Of a stretch of 64,000 nucleotides of DNA, positions 25,364 through 37,464 are shown piece after piece; position 1 is the stretch's first letter; every line of letters starts with the position of its first letter. Under the pieces are notes generated by a model. That model did no database searches. It saw only the letters and a list, made by a program, of their open reading frames with translations, and had not been told where the DNA came from. Source of the DNA: Paramecium octaurelia (lineage: Eukaryota > Ciliophora > Oligohymenophorea > Peniculida > Parameciidae); contig CAJJDP010000011.1 of assembly GCA_905182995.1 (NCBI GenBank), forward strand, positions 756,432 through 820,431. The letters run 5' to 3'. The translations under genes were made by a program, and so were the position numbers.

Positions 25364-26602
25364 ATGTTTTTACATCGATTGAAAAAAAGATTAATAGAAG
25401 TGGGAGAATAGAAATTCTTAGAGAAATTAGAAGCTGAATACAAGGAGAAATAACTTAGTAAGAGAAAGTTGAAGGATAAAAAAATAAAATCTCTTGATCA
25501 AAAATTTACAAGAGTTGCTTTCAAATTAGCTTATGTAGGAATAAATTATCATGGCTTGGAATAATAAATTAATTAACAAAATACTATTGAAAATCATCTA
25601 TTTAAAGCATTATAAAGAGTTAGGATGATTGACAATAGAGATGATTGCAATTACACTAGAGCTGGTAGGACTGATAAGGGTGTTAGTGCTATAGGGAATG
25701 TAGTTGCCTTAAATGTAAGGAAAATAGGAAAATCTGATAAGCTTTATGCGTAAATTCTGAACAGAGTTTTGCCAGAAGATATTTAAATATTGGATGAATG
25801 TATTGTAGATGAAAAATTCAATGCTCGTTATGATTGTACAAAAAGAGTTTACAAGTATTACTTCTACAAAATGGATTACAACATTGAATTGATGACAGAG
25901 GCCATGTTACTTTTTTTAGGAGAGCATGACTTTAGAAATTTTTGTAAATTAGATGTTATTGCAAACCAAAATTTTGTAAGAACAATCATGAACATTGCAA
26001 TCGAAGAGGTATTCCCAGAGAATGCTCCAAGATGTAGTACATTATTTAAAGACGATGACAGATTGCGTTTGTATTGTGTAACTATAGAAGGGAATGCTTT
26101 CCTTTGGCATTAAATAAGGTATATGATGGCTGTCCTTTTTTTAATTGGCAAAGGAATTGAAAAGTCATCTGTAATAACTGATTTATTTACTAAATTTGAT
26201 GGCAAGCCAAATTACTAAATGGCTCCTGATTATCCTCTAGTGCTATATAATTGTGAATTCAAATAGCAGTTGTGGAACCCAAATCCAGAAAGTCATACAG
26301 AATTTACCCAAGGGGTTTATGAAAATTTAAGAGAGACACTTTCAAAAAAATATATCGAATATTTGCATTTTTACTAAATGGGTTCTTCATTGCTCAAAGT
26401 CCCAGTCCCAGAAGCAAAAGTTAAAGTGGAAGAAAAGAAATCTCTTGTAATCTAAAAATCAGGAGTCACAGTGGAAGGAGCAATACAAAATTTAAAAGGC
26501 AAAAGAAAAGAGAAATACGATATCAAAATTCAAAAGGTTAAGGAATATTAAGAGAGATGTTTATAAAACAATAAAAATGAAGAAGAAGTTGAAAATTAAT
26601 GA
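25364..26602 (+). CDS. PUS3: tRNA pseudouridine synthase Pus3 (Deg1), 412 aa
   Basis: TruA-family enzyme that converts U38/U39 in the anticodon arm of tRNAs to pseudouridine. One intron-free frame of 413 codons starts MFLHRLKKRLIEVGEQK. After a coiled N-terminus, KLAYVGINYHGLEQQ opens the catalytic domain. The active-site motif is YTRAGRTDKGVSAIGNVV, where the Asp of GRTDKGVSA is the catalytic residue; the DKGVSA form is typical of Pus3. The RNA-binding parts KRVYKYYFYK, FLGEHDFRNFCK and FLWHQIRYMMAVLFLIGKG follow. A Lys/Glu-rich tail ends the protein. It converges on the DHHC gene with 22 bp between the stops. Confidence 0.95.
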
Positions 26603-26624
26603 TGCATTATATATTAGAATTATT

Positions 26625-27408
26625 TCATGGTATTAATAAATAATATTATTCACTTCTTTATTTCCATGAGTTATAAATGTCTGTATATAAAGATTTCTTA
26701 AATATACTAAGTATAAATTAACAATAAGTATATTTCTTTAATTCAGGGTATTTTCTCATATGAACCATCGAACTGTTGTTTGCTAAGACATATGCTTAAG
26801 CAAACAACATTGAAAGTGCCGAAAAAAGCAGTAATGTTGTGAAAATATAAACAAATATCAATCTAAACCAATTTACTGTTAATAATCCAAATCGAAAAGT
26901 AACAAAAAAGTAGAATTGTTCACCTAAATATAGCAATACACTTAAAGTCAGGATATTTGTATAACAAATAAAACTTATAAAATATTTATAGTTATTTTTC
27001 CCTACACAATTTCCAATGAAGAAACAATGGTGATCCATTTCTAATACGCAAGTTTAACAGATCTTACAATGATGAGTTGTTATTTCTAAATATTTTACAT
27101 TAAATATAACCTCTATGTATTTTGCATCTTTTACATAAATTTTGTTCTTCAATCATATTTACATAAGTATAGCTTTTCCTTCGGATGGATAAGTAAAATG
27201 ACTTTAACAGAAAAAAGTACAAGAAAAGGAAGTAAATTGAAAATAAGGTTGATCTCATCTCAAAGTATACAATATAAGCAGATTCATAAATGACACTTAA
27301 TTGAAAAGCATAGTAAGAGAATCTTAAAAGGAAGGATACAATCTATCTGGCTTATCTGTTTTCTTTATCATCCTCAGGTTCATCAAAAATTTAAGTAACA
27401 ATAAACAT
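26625..27408 (-). CDS. DHHC-type protein S-palmitoyltransferase, 252 aa
   Basis: Transfers palmitate to cysteines of membrane proteins; four-TM enzyme of endomembranes. Start [19 protein letters not shown] at 27408; a 25-nt intron in the Cys-rich domain leaves 253 codons. Two N-terminal membrane segments ([18 protein letters not shown] is the second) precede the zinc-binding Cys-rich domain: [36 protein letters not shown]. The DHHC catalytic quartet is intact. Two membrane segments ([18 protein letters not shown] and [16 protein letters not shown]) follow, then a short cytosolic tail. An alternative end at 26743 would need an intron starting GTTT. The enzyme call is sure. Confidence 0.9.
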
Positions 27409-27996
27409 TTATAAACAATTATTTATAAAATTTATCAATTTGAAATTCTTATATCTAAATTGTTAGAGATTTTAATTTGAATTCATATGTTTAAATCATT
27501 CAAAAATGATAAAAAAATATAAATAGATATATTTACGATGATATTCTATTCAATTTTATAATAAATATGAGTTTTTCATCTATTTAGAAAGCATAAATCA
27601 TCAGGGAAGTCATAAATTTTTATAATTTGCTACTGGTGTGTATTTGAATAAAATGTGAAAACATGGGTTGAATGTGAGATCTTGAATTGATATGTTTTCG
27701 ATCTGTGTAGAAATATTTAAATTCCCTTCCATAAATATCATTTTAAAATAATTTAAGATAAGGAAGTATCCTATTATAATTAAATATATATTATAATTTA
27801 TAGTTAGAAAATGGGTGAAGTTATAATCGTTTTTCAATCGAAATTCTATAAAATAAAATGTTTCAATTGATGATGAATTTCAAGAATTTCTAATTAATTT
27901 GTGACAATATATATTTGTTAACATACACAAAAATTTAAAAAGTATAATCATTGTTCGGTTTGAGTAGAAATAATAGCCTTTTTTTCTTGATCTATC
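27409..27996. other. Intergenic region, 588 bp
   Basis: AT-rich sequence between the DHHC gene start and the stop of the Lys-rich gene. A short minus-strand frame at 27610-27732 (40 aa, MEGNLNISTQIENISIQD) is open from ATG to TGA and has coding-like composition, but it is too short to call. Nothing else was seen. Confidence 0.3.
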
Positions 27997-28296
27997 TCAA
28001 TAACTTTGAATCTAATTGATAAACAATTATATGTACTTCTTATATTGGGCTTCTTTAATATCAAGCATCGATAAAAATATTTTTTTCTTTTAAGAAGTTT
28101 CCTTATTCTCAATATTCTTGTCCTCTTATCTCTTAGGCTTCTTTTCTTGAGTCAATTTTTCATGTTTTTTGGATTATTTCAATGTTAATGGCTTAACTGG
28201 ATGTGTTTCCTCCAATTTTGAAATGGATGGAGAGGAGGACTCATTTTCTTCAGTTGCTTTTGGTATTATTGGCTACTGTTAAGGTTTGGATAGCAT
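27997..28296 (-). CDS. Small Lys/Pro-rich protein, 99 aa
   Basis: An uninterrupted frame of 100 codons starting MLSKPQQQPIIPKATEE. It is highly charged and probably disordered (KQSKKHEKLTQEKKPKRQE), then helical at the end (KKIFLSMLDIKEAQYKKYIQ). No family is recognised. The same frame stays open upstream to about 28422 without another ATG, so an N-terminal exon may be missed. Confidence 0.5.
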
Positions 28297-28681
28297 TTTA
28301 GTTCTATAGTGAAGGTTAGGAGGTAAAATATTACTTTTAAACAAGCATTTGATTGTAAATAAACATTTGTTAGAGGAGAAGTTGTTGTTAAAGAATGAGG
28401 CTGCTGTCGAAGAGTTGGAAGTTATTCATTAAAACTTAGAATTATTTAAAGTAAAAGATTTAGATTCTCACATTTATATAGTAAAATCATACGTCAGCAC
28501 GTATTGATTAATCACCTTACAAATCATCTTGCATTATAATAATTAACAAAATAAATTAATATTACATAATACTTTATAATTATTTTATATTATAATGATA
28601 AATCTCAATCTTATTTATAAAATTTTATAGAATTATAATGTTTTATAATTTATTATATATATAATTATTTCTTCAATATGA
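28297..28681. other. Spacer with open frames on both strands
   Basis: From 28345 to 28508 a plus-strand frame reads KHLLEEKLLLKNEAAVEELE and continues to TGA without a clear start, while on the minus strand the frame of the Lys-rich gene is open over 28297-28422. Which strand is coding is undecided. The right part (28510-28680) is almost pure AT and looks non-coding. Confidence 0.35.
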
Positions 28682-29857
28682 TCAAATTTTGGCTTTTGTG
28701 AATGAGATTTACACGTTTCTGTTGTCGATCTCTTCATTATGCATTAGAGCCATAACCTCTAAGGCTTACTTAAGAGTTTCCATCTTTATTAAACACATAA
28801 ACTTGAATTGTGTATTTAATACCTTTACAGCCTAATAAATTAGATGGAGATCTTACTTGAACAACACCAAATTCAGAAAATACATCCCACATAGTTTCAG
28901 CATTGGAAGAAACCTTTTTAAGATTTGAGATGTGCAATACCTAACTTGGTGGCAAAAGAATCATTTTATTGTTACAATTGAATCTATATTTGAATGTAAT
29001 TTTTACCTATCTGTATCCTCAGAACCAATATAATAGTCCTATTCTTGATAGAGAGTGTCAAGACCAATCAGCTTATCTATTGAGTCGTCTGAAGCATAAG
29101 AAATTGAAATGGTGCTGTCAAAGAATTCTAATTATTAACAATTCTAGAAAACGAACATAGCATTATCATTTTTGAGATACTTAACAAATGCGAAATTTTT
29201 AATTCTAGTTTTACAATAATAAATTATTCTTACTTAATAAGTAAGATTTTATCAATATTTCCGAAGTTACTAAAAATATTATACAATTTTTTGGCATCTA
29301 TTTCTTTCCCCTTGATTCCACTTACACACAAAGTCTAAGTTGGTTAAATTAGTTATGAAGATTTAACTGTCTTGTGATTTAAGGGTAGGGTCTTGACGCT
29401 TAGAGACCTATAATCATCTTCATATAAAACTTAATAGATCAAGTAAAATATACTTTCATTTAACGAAGTTTGATGTTAGCATTTCTATGAGCTAACAGTT
29501 GAATCACCAATAATCTCAAAAGAGCAATTATTCTAAGATCCTGTTTCAAATTGCTTCTCATCATGATAATATGAACACTTAATAAAATTTGAAGAAAGTT
29601 AATCAAGAAATTATTTAGCTAATTTTGCTGCCTCTGAATTACCCATTTCTACAAACACTTTAAAATCCATTAACGATTTATTTAAAATCTTCACTTATTG
29701 CACAGGTCCATACCTAATATTCAATAAATTCTTACTGGTTTAATAGTGAACTAAAATATTCTGGACTTAAGTTTTCTGGAGGTGCAATTAAACTTAGCAT
29801 TAATTAATTAGAGTTAGTCCATGTTTCAGGTAGAATAGGTGCTGAGCAGCTTAACAT
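28682..29857 (-). CDS. PTB-like RNA-binding protein with RRM domains, 360 aa
   Basis: Resembles polypyrimidine-tract-binding protein/hnRNP L, which regulate splicing and mRNA fate. Four introns (22, 29, 23 and an exceptionally short 19 nt at 28784-28802) leave 361 codons. The RRM-like units are: residues about 20-110 (LLNQYGPVQQVKILNKS, FVEMGNSEAAKLAKQFL), about 185-260 (TLCVSGIKGKEIDAKKLYNI, FGNIDKILLIK) and about 285-360 (VLHISNLKKVSSNAETMWDV, then ALEVMALMHNEEIDNRNVQI and SFTKAKI). The last RRM matches the PTB RRM4 ending. RNP motifs are weak, as in PTB. It has fewer RRMs than the usual four. Confidence 0.8.
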
Positions 29858-30285
29858 AATTACGAATATTTAATTAATTTTTTAATAAACTATCACAAAC
29901 TAATAAACTCTGCAAGATCTTAATTTTATAAACTTTTATATAAAACTATAATACTAACTTCTTCATTCGGGTTTTTAGAACTAACTCCACTATTTAGATT
30001 TAAACACATTCTATATATGAATAATAAAATTGGAAACTTATTTCGAACAATTTACTGGAATCTAACATTTAAATATTAATTCTTATTGAAAATTGTCATG
30101 TGAATTTATAAAGAAAGGCATATCATAATTTGCTGGAAATAAATAGTCTATTTGAGCTCCTGTTTTCCAGATATTCTGATTATTCTATTTAATAGCAATT
30201 TTAAGAGACAATAGGCTAAGCCACAAATTAATATATATTTAAGTGAAAATACTTAGATATTAAATAATTATATGCAAATTGTTGT
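29858..30285. other. Intergenic region, 428 bp
   Basis: AT-rich sequence between the PTB-like start and the K+ channel stop, both on the minus strand; it should hold the PTB-like promoter. No coding frame or structured RNA was seen. Confidence 0.35.
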
Positions 30286-32973
30286 TCAAATATGAATCAA
30301 AGGTTATCCATTAGGAAATACTGAGGTTTATCTTCTTTTTTTATTTAAGAGGGCCTTCTTGAATTTCATGATATTGCCAACTTACTAAAAATTTCCAGTT
30401 AGTTTTCGTTTGTGTGCTATCTTATTAAATTTCAGAACATATAAGAAAGGATAAAGCATGTATCTTATTAGCTCCTTAAAATAACTTTTATACACTTCTC
30501 TTTTCTTTTTCAAGACTTGTTCAACGTTAAATTCTGGGAAATAGTGTTAAAAACTTTTTATGTGATCAAAATCCTCAGCTGGATGACTATTATACTTTAG
30601 ATAGAGAATTTCTAAGTCTTAGTTCATGTAGCCATCCTTTTTGGATTTCAAATATAGAGCATTAATATTCTAAACCTACTCTTCCTCAATCATATTAGGT
30701 TGGATAGTTTTTAACATAAAAGATTTTTCCAATTCAGATTGTTTCGGCTTAATCACTCCTAAAAATTGGAAATTAGATTGCCCAACACCTGAGACTCCTA
30801 ATTTTTGAATAGGTGATCTACCATTATTTTCATGAATTGATTTTCGTTTAACACCAAATTCTTAAAATTCATCATCGAAAACAGATTGTTTCCTTTGAAT
30901 TTACATATTGATTTAACTATCAGAAAGTTGTTTTTTGAGTTGATCTTAGATTATTTGTTATTTTTCACTTTAAAAATATGCTACATACTCTTAAATCAAT
31001 TCCATCTCAGAAAGAGACTTAAAGTAATTTCTAACACGATTCCGAATAATAGGAACTCTTTCATTTTACTTGGGAAAACAATGTTTCTTAATAATACCTT
31101 CTCTATCGTATTTATAAGAAACTAGAGGACAATAGTTTGTAGAGTGACCATGAGTACTGCACCATTTGCAATCATATAAATATCCATATTATTCACTGCA
31201 TAATTACATCTTTAATTGAGAAAACTTTTCATGATCAACTTGATGAGCCTTTAATATTTTATTAAAATTGTCTTTCTAAATGATTAATAATGACACATAG
31301 CCTATGGCTTTATAAGGAATAGAGGTTTGAGTATCAGTAGCGTATTCATATTCTTAGATGAACTATCCTTCTTTGATTTCTGACATTAAGAATTACAACT
31401 AGCCGGATTCCAAATAGCATAAACAAGGATCTTCCTTCATAGAAAAAGTATTATGAGGTTATATAATGACTCTTTTAATGTGCGAACTTACAGATCTCTT
31501 GAATTCATTAGAAAAATGTTGTAAAAGTTAACTTTTTTCAATGAAATTCTTACGACCCAATAATTCTAATTCCTATTTAAGCTCATTTGATAGTTCATTT
31601 ATTAATTTGTCTTCTTAAGTAATATCACTTTCCTATTCCTCTTTCCATCTGTAATTAAGGTATTCCCTTATTTTAAATTGTAAGGAGTATGGTACTTTTC
31701 TTTTATTCATGTAACCATTTATCACTCTAATTCTCTGTCTTCTTTTTTCTGAGTTGTAAGTCAATTCATTAATGATCTGTCCTATCGTATTGACAGCATA
31801 AGAGTACCAGAGACAAGCGATTAAGATGAATAATATTGAGACTAGCTTTTCAATTTGATTCTGAGGAACACTATCTCCATAACCAATTGTAAGCATGGTT
31901 ACTGTTGAGAAATATAGGGCTTCAATATATTGGGTTGCCCATTCACTTTGGTCTATTTCCTTGTTCTTTACCCAATTATCACCGTTTGTATTTTTACTTA
32001 TCAAAAACCAAATGCAACTAAAAATGTGTAGAATTGTTAACAATGTTAAAATAAACCAGATTAGTTTCATTAATCCCTAGATTGGCTTACTCAAGTAAGA
32101 AGACTCCTAACTTTTATTAATTACTTCGTAAACATATTTAAATTGCAAACTATAGGATGGTAGAATACTCCTCAAAACTACTCCAAAATTAACAGTCAAG
32201 GAAAATATTGCAATTACATCGAATATTATACAATCTTGAATTTTTAATTCAAATATCTTCCATCTATCATTGATAGCCTTGCCATCTTCGTAATAAACGG
32301 TATTCAAGCGTACTATCATATCCAATATTGTTAGTAATATAGTTACAGAAGTAAATATTTGGGCTTTTTCAAAAATTATCCCTGGTTGGAAGGCGATTTC
32401 TAAAGGCAACAAGATCATTAAAACTATTCTAAGTGCAGTCATGAAATAATCCCAAATTAGCTTTTTCTTAGATTCAGGGTGGATAAGAGGAATTTTATTT
32501 AGATCTTCGAGGATGCTTCTTTTCCAAGTCGTTAATATGGAGTTCTTTTTTGATAATTAAGAAAGTAACACTGGAAAATCAAAGATTTTTAACTTAGGTT
32601 TATTTTTGTTGCTATTCAGAAGGACGGTCTAATCAGAGGCTTAATCATTAATAACATCCAAATGCTTTGAGGTTAACCTTTTAAAATTCTCTCGATTTCT
32701 GCTTAATTTTTACAGAAATTTCTTAAGATTAAAGTAAGCCATCATGTTATTTCCTAAAATTGAGAGTTGACTAACATGAGGTCTTTTCTCGTAATCTAAG
32801 AAAAGTTTGGCTTAATTTGAAACTTTAGTAAGCGGACTTAAAAGGAGATCAAGATTATCTGTTTCAATTGGTTTTGCTTGTAGTTCTACATCCAGATCAG
32901 CATTTAATTACCATTCTTTTGGACTAACAGTATTGATGCTAAATAAACCAATTTTTTCTTAATAATTATTCAT
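30286..32973 (-). CDS. Voltage-gated/CNBD-type K+ channel with C-terminal CCHC knuckle, 895 aa
   Basis: Intron-free gene of 896 codons starting MNNYQEKIGLFSINT. Residues 1-170 are cytosolic. Six membrane segments follow from about residue 172 (YFMTALRIVLMILLPLE). The S4 region is poorly charged. The pore carries the filter TMLTIGYGDSVP near residue 361, so K+ selectivity is expected. After S6 a C-linker and a degenerate cyclic-nucleotide-binding fold follow (VIIQPHNTFSMKEDPCLCYL). Residues about 601-615 form CKWCSTHGHSTNYCP, a C-x2-C-x4-H-x4-C zinc-knuckle pattern. The remaining 280 residues are basic and Ser/Gln-rich. It is related to the channel at 55763-58700. Confidence 0.9.
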
Positions 32974-33138
32974 ATATATTGAAACAATAGGCATTTATTA
33001 AACTTAAATATCGATTTTGATCCCAAATATTTATACCTTTGATTGTGTCTAAATCAAGAATTACCCAAAAGGTTGAAAAATCAATTTTTAGACCCAAGAT
33101 CAAATATTATTATTATTATAAGATTAATACAACAACAA

Positions 33139-34621
33139 ATGATTAAAATTACTAAGCATCTAAGGTTAAGATAAAATTATTCATCTATTTTGGATGACCA
33201 ATCCAAATTTTATATAAAACCGATAGAGGGACTTGAGCATATAGAATTCAGTGGACAATTTTTGATTTAAAAGGATGGCAAACTGAAAAATAAATGGTTG
33301 TAATTTTCTCAACATATCCTTATCTATTCAAAGAAAGTAATCTCAATATCTATTACATAGAAATATGTCAATCTATTAAATGCTACATTGTAAGTAATCT
33401 TTGATAAAAATAATGAGATCGAAGGATTAAAACTTATCAAATCTGGAACATCCTTGGAAATCTATTAGAAGCCTCAAAAGCTCTATGAGTACATTAGGAA
33501 ATACTGTATTTAAAGAGAAATCTCTGATAGATACAAAATAATACAAACCCTGTATTATGGAAGCAATGCCACTGTATGAATTGTTTGATATACGATAGTT
33601 TCTAAAATTAGAATCCTCCTTAGATCCTCACGTTGTTTATGTAGCCAAAATATACGAAAAATAGAATTTGATTTCTGAAGAATAAAAGCAGAGTCTTAGG
33701 AAGGAAGTTTAAATTCTCAGAACAATAAACCATCACCACATTTCAAATTTAGTTGAAATTTTTGAGGATGATGAATTAATATTTTTGCTGTAAGAAGAAT
33801 TGAAAGGAGAAAGCTTGCAAATTATATTAGAGAAGCAATAACGATTTGATGAAAATCAGATTAAGTAAATAATGAGACCTCTATTTGAATGTGTTTCACA
33901 TTTGCATGACAATAACATCTTCCACAGAGATATCAAACCACAAAATATTATGTTTAGAACATCACCAGACTTCACAGAACCTTGTTTGATTGACTTTAGC
34001 TTAGCAGATTTTTGGAACAAGAATGGAAGATATCTATTCACAAGATGTGGAAGCATTGGATATGTGGCTCCAGAAGTATTATAAGATAAGAGATATGTCT
34101 TAAATATTGATGTTTACAGTTTAGGCATTGTGATTTATGTTCTGGTTACTTTAAAACATCCTTTTGAAGATCAAGATAAAAACAGAATGATACAGAAAAA
34201 CTATCATGGCAAAATAGATTTTACAGAAGTCTAATGTTCTTAGGTTCTTATGGATTTAATGAGCAAATGTCTAGAAATAGATTACACAAAAAGATTAAAT
34301 TGCAAAGAAGCTTTGAAACATCAATTTTTCTAAAATAAAATTCCAAAGATGTTATCATTCAAAATTAAAGACAATAGAAAACCATCCATAATTAGAACTC
34401 CCAGAAGTTAAAATAAATAACTAAGTGTAAGTAAATTCTCTAGTGATTCTGGAAATGGTGTAAGCTTATCATAATCACCTTCCTCAATTGATCGTGATAG
34501 GTAATTCTCCAGTAGGTTTAAATAAAATACTTTACTACCAGAAAGTAATATTCAGTAATAATTTAGTAAATAATTTTCGACCTAAATCTAAGTATTTTCA
34601 AACTAGAAAATCTTAATGTGA
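33139..34621 (+). CDS. PH-like/Ser-Thr kinase, CaMK-like, 477 aa
   Basis: Introns of 24 and 25 nt leave 478 codons. Residues 1-115 form the PH-like N-terminal module shared with several kinases here (FSGQFLIQKDGKLKNKW, SSGTSLEIY-type strands). The kinase part has an atypical glycine loop (LYYGSNAT), VYVAKIYEKQNLIS, INHHHISNLVEIFED, catalytic HRDIKPQN, then IDFSLAD (DFS instead of DFG, Asp kept) and GSIGYVAPEV. Catalytic Lys and both Asp are present, so it may be active. A Ser-rich tail contains PRSQNKQLSVSKFSSDSG. It is divergent from the K+ channel, 165 bp between the starts. Confidence 0.85.
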
Positions 34622-34749
34622 CTCATCAACCAACAAAATTGAATGATTAAATAATTAATCTTTCACTTTATATTTTTGTTTATGTTTCTTTAATAAAAAT
34701 TCATAAATTAAATAACTTAAAAATATATTCAATAATATTGTTCATCATT

Positions 34750-36189
34750 TCACTTTTATTCCAATTGCTTAGGGAATATATTCGGCATTAAAACAGATAT
34801 CGATTATGATGGTCTCGATGTCTTGGCGAAGAATGAAGGTGAAATTCCACTTGGCCTTACCAATAAAGTATTAGGATTTAACGATTAGGAAAAAGATTGA
34901 ACTTCTTTTGGACTAAAACTCCCATTCAATGTAGTAATACGAAAAATTGAATGATTATGAGAATTAATAGAATTTCTATAAGCATTCGAAAATTAATGCT
35001 ATAAAGGACTGCCGTAACTTTAATCAACACTTTGCTTATTAAGTACAATCGGTAATAATTTAGGAGAATTTTGCATGCTTTTTCGATGTTGTGGACTTTT
35101 AAATTAAAATTTTTTGATATTCTTATGAGCCTTAAACTCCATTAATTTTGAAAGCTTCTCCGTCTTAAACCAAATATGATTCAAAGCTGCCTAAGCTGTT
35201 ATTCTTTCATCTGGATCAGGCTTGAGAATGCTTTCAATAAGCATCAGCCCTTCTTTACTTAACTTTAGAATCGATATATCTACTAATCCTTCCTCATTTT
35301 GTTCTATCAATTGTTAATAGTCGTCAGAATCGAAAGGCTTTTTTCCGGTCAATGAATAATACATCATAATTCCCAAACTATAGATGTCAACCTTGCAATC
35401 ATATTACTAATTCTTCAAGATTTCTGGAGCCACAAATCCTGGTGTTCCACATCTTTAAAACAAATATTTGGGGGTTTCTTCTTCTTGGTCTGAATCATTG
35501 TCTAAACTTACAACGTCAGCTAATCCGAAAAAACAAATGCAAGGGTTCTCAAGGTTTCCATTCAATCTAAGTCCAATATTTTCTGGTTTTAAGTCTCTAT
35601 GCATTATCCCTTTGGAATGAAGATAAGCTAAACTTTTAAATAATTTAAAAAAAAATTTGGATGCTTTTTCCTCTGACAATAATGGCCATTTTTATAAATA
35701 AGAATCAAAATTTCCACCTATTATTAATTCTTCTACAATTATTATTTACTCCTAATTTTCAAAGGTTTCAAAATATTTTTGAATATATTCATCGTTTATT
35801 CTTCTCAATATATACAATTCTTTCTCTATTTATTTTTCCATGGTAAGGTTGAGTGCTTTTTTATAAAAAATTTTGCATTAATAATCATTTCTATCTGTTT
35901 TCGACCTTATTCTAAAAACCTAATAATTAGATGATAAATAGTTTACCTCAGTTTTATCACAAGAATTAATCTTCTTTAAAAAATGATATTATTAAGTGAA
36001 TTCTAATTGGATCGTGTATTTCTTAAAGTAAGGGAGCATTTTATCTAATTCTCCATAAATTTCTATTTCGTCGAAACATTTCGTTAGTCTAATGCCATCT
36101 CCAAATTATGGGTCGTTTATAGAATCCAAAATGGAATTTTCATAGTCGATCCAACATAAAGACCCCTAAATTAAGATGATGACATACAT
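34750..36189 (-). CDS. PH-like/kinase-fold protein lacking the DFG aspartate, 479 aa
   Basis: One intron-free frame of 480 codons starting MYVIILIQGSLCWIDYE. The first 160 residues form the PH-like module (LTKCFDEIEIYGELDKML). The kinase domain follows: lysine YQCKIFYKKALN, IIIVEELIIGGNF, an intact catalytic HRDLKPEN, then CICFFGLADVV where DFG is FFG. The Mg-binding Asp is replaced by Phe while the rest of the motif and CGTPGFVAPEI are conserved. An acidic insert (SLDNDSDQEEE) sits in the activation segment. I predict a pseudokinase of recent origin. The tail is Ser/Asn-rich. Its stop is 128 bp from that of the upstream convergent kinase. Confidence 0.85.
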
Positions 36190-36723
36190 CTTTCTTCTGT
36201 CTCATCATGATATTCTGATGCATCATGATCAGATAAGTTTTTTTTACATTCTTTTTATTTTTCATGATGACCTTTTAAACAATGTCAAACTCCAATTGGG
36301 ATTTGGGTAACTTTTATCTGGTCCATTCCATTCTAACGTAGTCCCTTTAAAAAAAACACTTCCTATGTGTTTGTTCGTAGGTAATCTTTTTGCTAATGTC
36401 CAAATTTAACTTGAGGAATCTTTTCATCAAAAAAATGAATAATTAATTGAAAATCCATTTCAATACTTGGTTTATACAAAAAAAATATTCGAAGTGGTAA
36501 ATTCTACTACGAACCTTCTAAATAGTTCTAATATTATTTCATGCAAAGAATCATTAATAAAAACTTGCTGTTATAAATTGTATTAAGCTCTCTCAATATA
36601 ATATAAGGTCATTATTAAATAATGATTATGCGATTATAAATTTAATTATAGCAAATCTTAAAGAAAACTAGTATTAATTACAATTACATTGAAATAAAAA
36701 TAATATAATATAAATAAATTTTA
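36190..36723. other. Spacer holding an orphan coding-like fragment
   Basis: On the minus strand, 36262-36423 is an open frame of protein-like composition (IWTLAKRLPTNKHIGSVFF and WNGPDKSYPNPNWSLTLF) that ends in TGA but has no ATG; an ATG frame at 36453 (MDFQLIIHFFDEKIP) is out of phase by one base. It looks like a broken remnant, perhaps of a kinase N-terminus. The remainder (36430-36720) is AT-rich with no signal. Confidence 0.4.
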
Positions 36724-37464
36724 ATGTCGATATTTCATGTGACAGATATATCTGAAAAACCTTCTTCCTATACTAGCTCCCTAGCAAACAAAGAGGTTTC
36801 ATCAATAGTCTATAATAGATAAATTACCAAGCTCTAAGAAGCGAAGTAAGAACTTCCATCATAGATAAATATAACCATTTCGAAAAGCTGGGCTAAAAGC
36901 CTTTGAGTCCAAAAGGTGGATAATAAACCCGAGACAGTCCCAGAAAACATTAAAACACTCTTCGTACTTTGGATATTTTATTTGGAAAACCAACCCAAAA
37001 TCCTGAGTAGGTGTCTCAATCCTCCCCTGCGAAAATTAGTGGATTAAAGAAGAAGTAAAACTATCATTTTAAGCTAAGAATGCAATAGATCGGGACTCAA
37101 GAACAAACCGGAAAGTTTCATTTATCCACCGGTGCCTAGGATTTCAAAAGCACCTACTACGACTAATCAGGATCCAAATACTCCTTCTTATCACCTTAAA
37201 ACAGAAATAATCAAGATAATTTGGTGAGATCTGGATCCCAAACATCAAAATTCTATCCCGAAAGAGGGTAAATTAATTAAATATTCTAATAGTACCCAAC
37301 TCAGTAATTCTGTGCCTATCTAAAGGTTAGTTGAAATCTAAAATTTATTAGAATTGACTCCAGCAAGTGAGTTGTAAACCTTACCAAGAAAGTAAACTTT
37401 ATTATAAATTTTAGTTATTTGGATGAATTATAGAGAGTAGCCAGTTCAATTTAAAGGAACTTGA
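36724..37464 (+). CDS. Unknown Ser/Gln-rich protein, 230 aa
   Basis: Starts MSIFHVTDISEKPSSYTS; introns 36796-36818 (23 nt) and a 25-nt one near 37268 leave 231 codons. The protein is polar and basic, probably disordered, with SP and TP sites (KPLSPKGGQQ, SLSPQN-type and ELTPASE) that suit proline-directed kinases. A short helical segment VEIQNLLELTPASEL lies near the end. No family is recognised. Confidence in coding is good because splicing gives a clean frame. Confidence 0.6.

Noticed and set aside
25200..25400. Read-through fusion of the 23834 gene with Pus3
   Set aside because: It arises only if the 26-nt intron near 25153 is not removed; splicing gives a normal TGA at 25279.
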